Program-made: the position numbers and the translations under genes
Source: a virus
Strand: one strand, 5' to 3'
Length of the DNA stretch: 32,273 nucleotides
IMG/VR virus record: IMGVR_UViG_3300010885_023073
Coordinates: 1-32,273 of that record
In this document: positions 31,043 to 32,273 of the stretch, piece after piece
How the letters are laid out: each line of letters opens with the position of its first letter
Position numbering within the stretch: the first letter of the stretch is position 1
Notes under the pieces: model-generated
The model's input: only the letters and a program-made list of their open reading frames with translations
Told to the model about the DNA's origin: nothing
Databases searched by the model: none

Positions 31043-31942
31043 ATGGCCACCATCGCAAGAGCAACACCAAAAACCAACTATCTCAACAACAGAGATATTC
31101 TCAAAGAAATCCACCTAAGCAAAAAAAACTATTGTGCCTATATCAATCCTGACATAGATCATCAATACGACATCATATTGCCCAGTGTAAGCAAAATCAA
31201 TCAAAAGACCACAGCAGAAGCACGAAGAAATCGTGCAGATCGTATCAAGCGTGAGACTGGCGAGATTGTTGATCCTAAAAAAATCCCCAACACAGACATA
31301 GTTTTTCGGATCATGACCTGGGAACACATACCCATGGCACCTAAAAAAATCACCAAAGCTGCTGCCAAAAAGCGCAAGTTGGAAGAACTATTAGAACTAG
31401 AAGATGCCGTAGAGGATGATCCTCTAGCAGGCCTGGTGGACGAAGTGATCCTGGATCCCACACACATGCGAGTGAACTTCCCCCCGTTTTTCCACTACCG
31501 TGTGGATGAAAACAAAGAGCCTGTGCTAGTTGGCAAGAGCCATTGGCGGGGCGATCTAGAAACTGGAGAGTTCTCTAAGGATCACGGTGAAATGACCCGC
31601 ACATTGGCTCGAATGTTTATGAAATTGTGCGAACGATATGCTACAAGGAGTAACTGGCGTGGATACACCTACAACGAAGAAATGCGAGGACAAGCCCTGC
31701 TGCAACTCAGCCAGATTGGATTGCAATTTGACGAGTCAAAATCGCAGAACCCTTTTGCGTATTATACTGCCGCTATCACTAATAGCTTTACTCGCATCCT
31801 GAACATCGAGAAAAAGATGCAAAACATCCGTGATGACATTTTAGAGATGAACGGACTGAATCCTTCATGGACCAGACAGAATTCCGGCAAACATTCAATG
31901 CAAGCCATGTCCGGACCGGTTGTAAGTACCTTGGATGAGTAG
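31043..31942 (+). CDS. gp55: Late-transcription sigma factor gp55-like, 299 aa
   Basis: gp55 replaces sigma70 on host RNA polymerase and recognises the short late promoter. The family core is at residues ~185-290: MTRTLARMFMKLCERYATRS, NWRGYTYNEEMRGQALLQLS, NPFAYYTAAITNSFTRILNI and EKKMQNIRDDILEMNGLNPS, which are the region-2-like helices and the following basic segment seen in T4-like gp55. T4 gp55 has 185 residues; here an N-terminal extension of about 110 residues includes a Lys/Ala-rich stretch (PKKITKAAAKKRKLEEL) followed by an acidic one (LELEDAVEDDPLAG). AAGGA nine bases before the ATG supports the start. It is followed by gp47 after 12 bases, an order familiar from T4-like marine phages, and is divergent from the baseplate genes. 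Confidence 0.9.
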   Translation: MATIARATPKTNYLNNRDILKEIHLSKKNYCAYINPDIDHQYDIILPSVSKINQKTTAEARRNRADRIKRETGEIVDPKKIPNTDIVFRIMTWEHIPMAPKKITKAAAKKRKLEELLELEDAVEDDPLAGLVDEVILDPTHMRVNFPPFFHYRVDENKEPVLVGKSHWRGDLETGEFSKDHGEMTRTLARMFMKLCERYATRSNWRGYTYNEEMRGQALLQLSQIGLQFDESKSQNPFAYYTAAITNSFTRILNIEKKMQNIRDDILEMNGLNPSWTRQNSGKHSMQAMSGPVVSTLDE

Positions 31943-31948
31943 TATAAT
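31920..31948 (+). promoter_or_regulatory. Sigma70-like promoter giving a probable leaderless gp47 mRNA
   Basis: TTGTAA (31920-31925, four of six) is separated by 17 bases from a perfect TATAAT (31943-31948), and the ATG of gp47 begins six bases after the -10. The spacing to the ATG is the same as at 671-683. AAGG touches the ATG directly, too close to work as a ribosome binding site on its own. The -35 lies within the end of the gp55 frame. Confidence 0.5.
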
Positions 31949-31954
31949 CTAAGG

Positions 31955-32273
31955 ATGACTAATCTATTCCAAAAAGCCGCGATCTTCACCGACATCCACT
32001 TTGGACTGAAATCAAATAGTGTCACTCACAATGAGGATTGCCTAAACTTTGTAAAATGGGCCACTGCCAAAGCAAAGTCGGAAGGCTGCGAGACCTGCTT
32101 GTTCCTGGGTGATTGGCACAACAACAGAGCCAGTCTCAACATCGTCACCTTGAACTACAGCCTCAGGGCCTTGGAGCACATGAATGCAAATTTTGAACAT
32201 GTTTACTTTATTCCTGGCAATCACGACTTGTATTATCGCGACAAGCGTGATATTCAAAGTGTTGAATGGGCAC
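31955..32273 (+). CDS. gp47: Recombination endonuclease subunit gp47-like (SbcD/Mre11 family), partial
   Basis: gp46/gp47 form the phage SbcCD/Rad50-Mre11 complex that trims DNA ends for recombination-dependent replication. The first 106 residues are present and the gene runs off the right edge. Metallophosphoesterase motifs are clear: DIH at residues 13-15, GDWHNNR at 52-58 and GNHD at 88-91, with the metal-binding Asp, His and Asn residues all intact. The start MTNLFQKAAIFTDIHFG agrees with the family. It follows gp55 by 12 bases in the same direction and may be read from gp55 transcripts or from the promoter at 31920-31948. Confidence 0.92.
   Translation, partial: MTNLFQKAAIFTDIHFGLKSNSVTHNEDCLNFVKWATAKAKSEGCETCLFLGDWHNNRASLNIVTLNYSLRALEHMNANFEHVYFIPGNHDLYYRDKRDIQSVEWA

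Noticed and set aside
31115-32257. Minus-strand frames opposite gp55 and gp47
   Set aside because: The plus strand carries clear sigma and metallophosphoesterase motifs; the minus frames have none.
1-32273. CRISPR array, insertion sequence, integrase or attachment site
   Set aside because: No regularly spaced repeats, transposase or integrase motifs, or terminal inverted repeats were seen; all the content is phage structural or replication genes.

Overview
The window is part of the genome of a T4-like (myovirus) tailed phage, most likely from a marine or freshwater bacterium of the cyanophage/pelagiphage type. Evidence: recognisable T4-type proteins (gp6, gp25, gp5, gp53, a gp48/gp54-type tube cap, the late sigma factor gp55 and the gp47 nuclease), dense head-to-tail genes with ATGA and TAATG overlaps, and no host-type genes. 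Host assignment is inference; nothing seen here fixes it. GC looks to be in the mid-40s percent by eye.

Layout. Positions 1-31,0 kb are one long leftward (minus-strand) block and the last ~1.2 kb is rightward. Reading the minus strand in transcription order: tail-tube cap (gp48/54-type, 595 aa, with a long disordered N-terminus), gp53-like wedge protein (99 aa), a gp27-like hub candidate (988 aa), gp5 spike without a lysozyme domain (503 aa), an unassigned 445-aa structural protein, gp25, an enlarged gp6 (1154 aa), a giant 4713-aa virion protein that fills 14.1 kb, a 46-aa small gene and a 204-aa structural protein that share an N-terminal motif, a 465-aa tail fibre, and two tandem paralogous fibre-type proteins (335 and 327 aa). 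A rho-independent terminator follows. Beyond it a separate small unit encodes a 101-aa protein of unknown function and the start of a GT-A-like glycosyltransferase that runs off the left edge. On the plus strand, gp55 and the beginning of gp47 run off the right edge.

How the genes fit together. The block from gp48 to gp6 specifies the baseplate hub, spike and wedges; the giant protein sits where T4 has gp7-gp10 and probably builds the outer baseplate or receptor-facing parts. The fibres at the end are the likely host-range module. gp55 would direct late transcription; several gaps hold TAAATA-core motifs resembling T4 late promoters, including one overlapping the sigma70-like promoter of gp55 itself. 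Two genes (the 101-aa gene and gp47) have TATAAT exactly six bases before the ATG, suggesting leaderless mRNAs.

The most unusual item is the giant protein: seven FG-GAP-like motifs (enough for one seven-bladed beta-propeller, interrupted by inserts), three aromatic modules resembling CBM5/12 carbohydrate-binding domains, and two copies of a threonine/glycine-rich module. All domain calls come from reading the translations by eye; no database search was possible.
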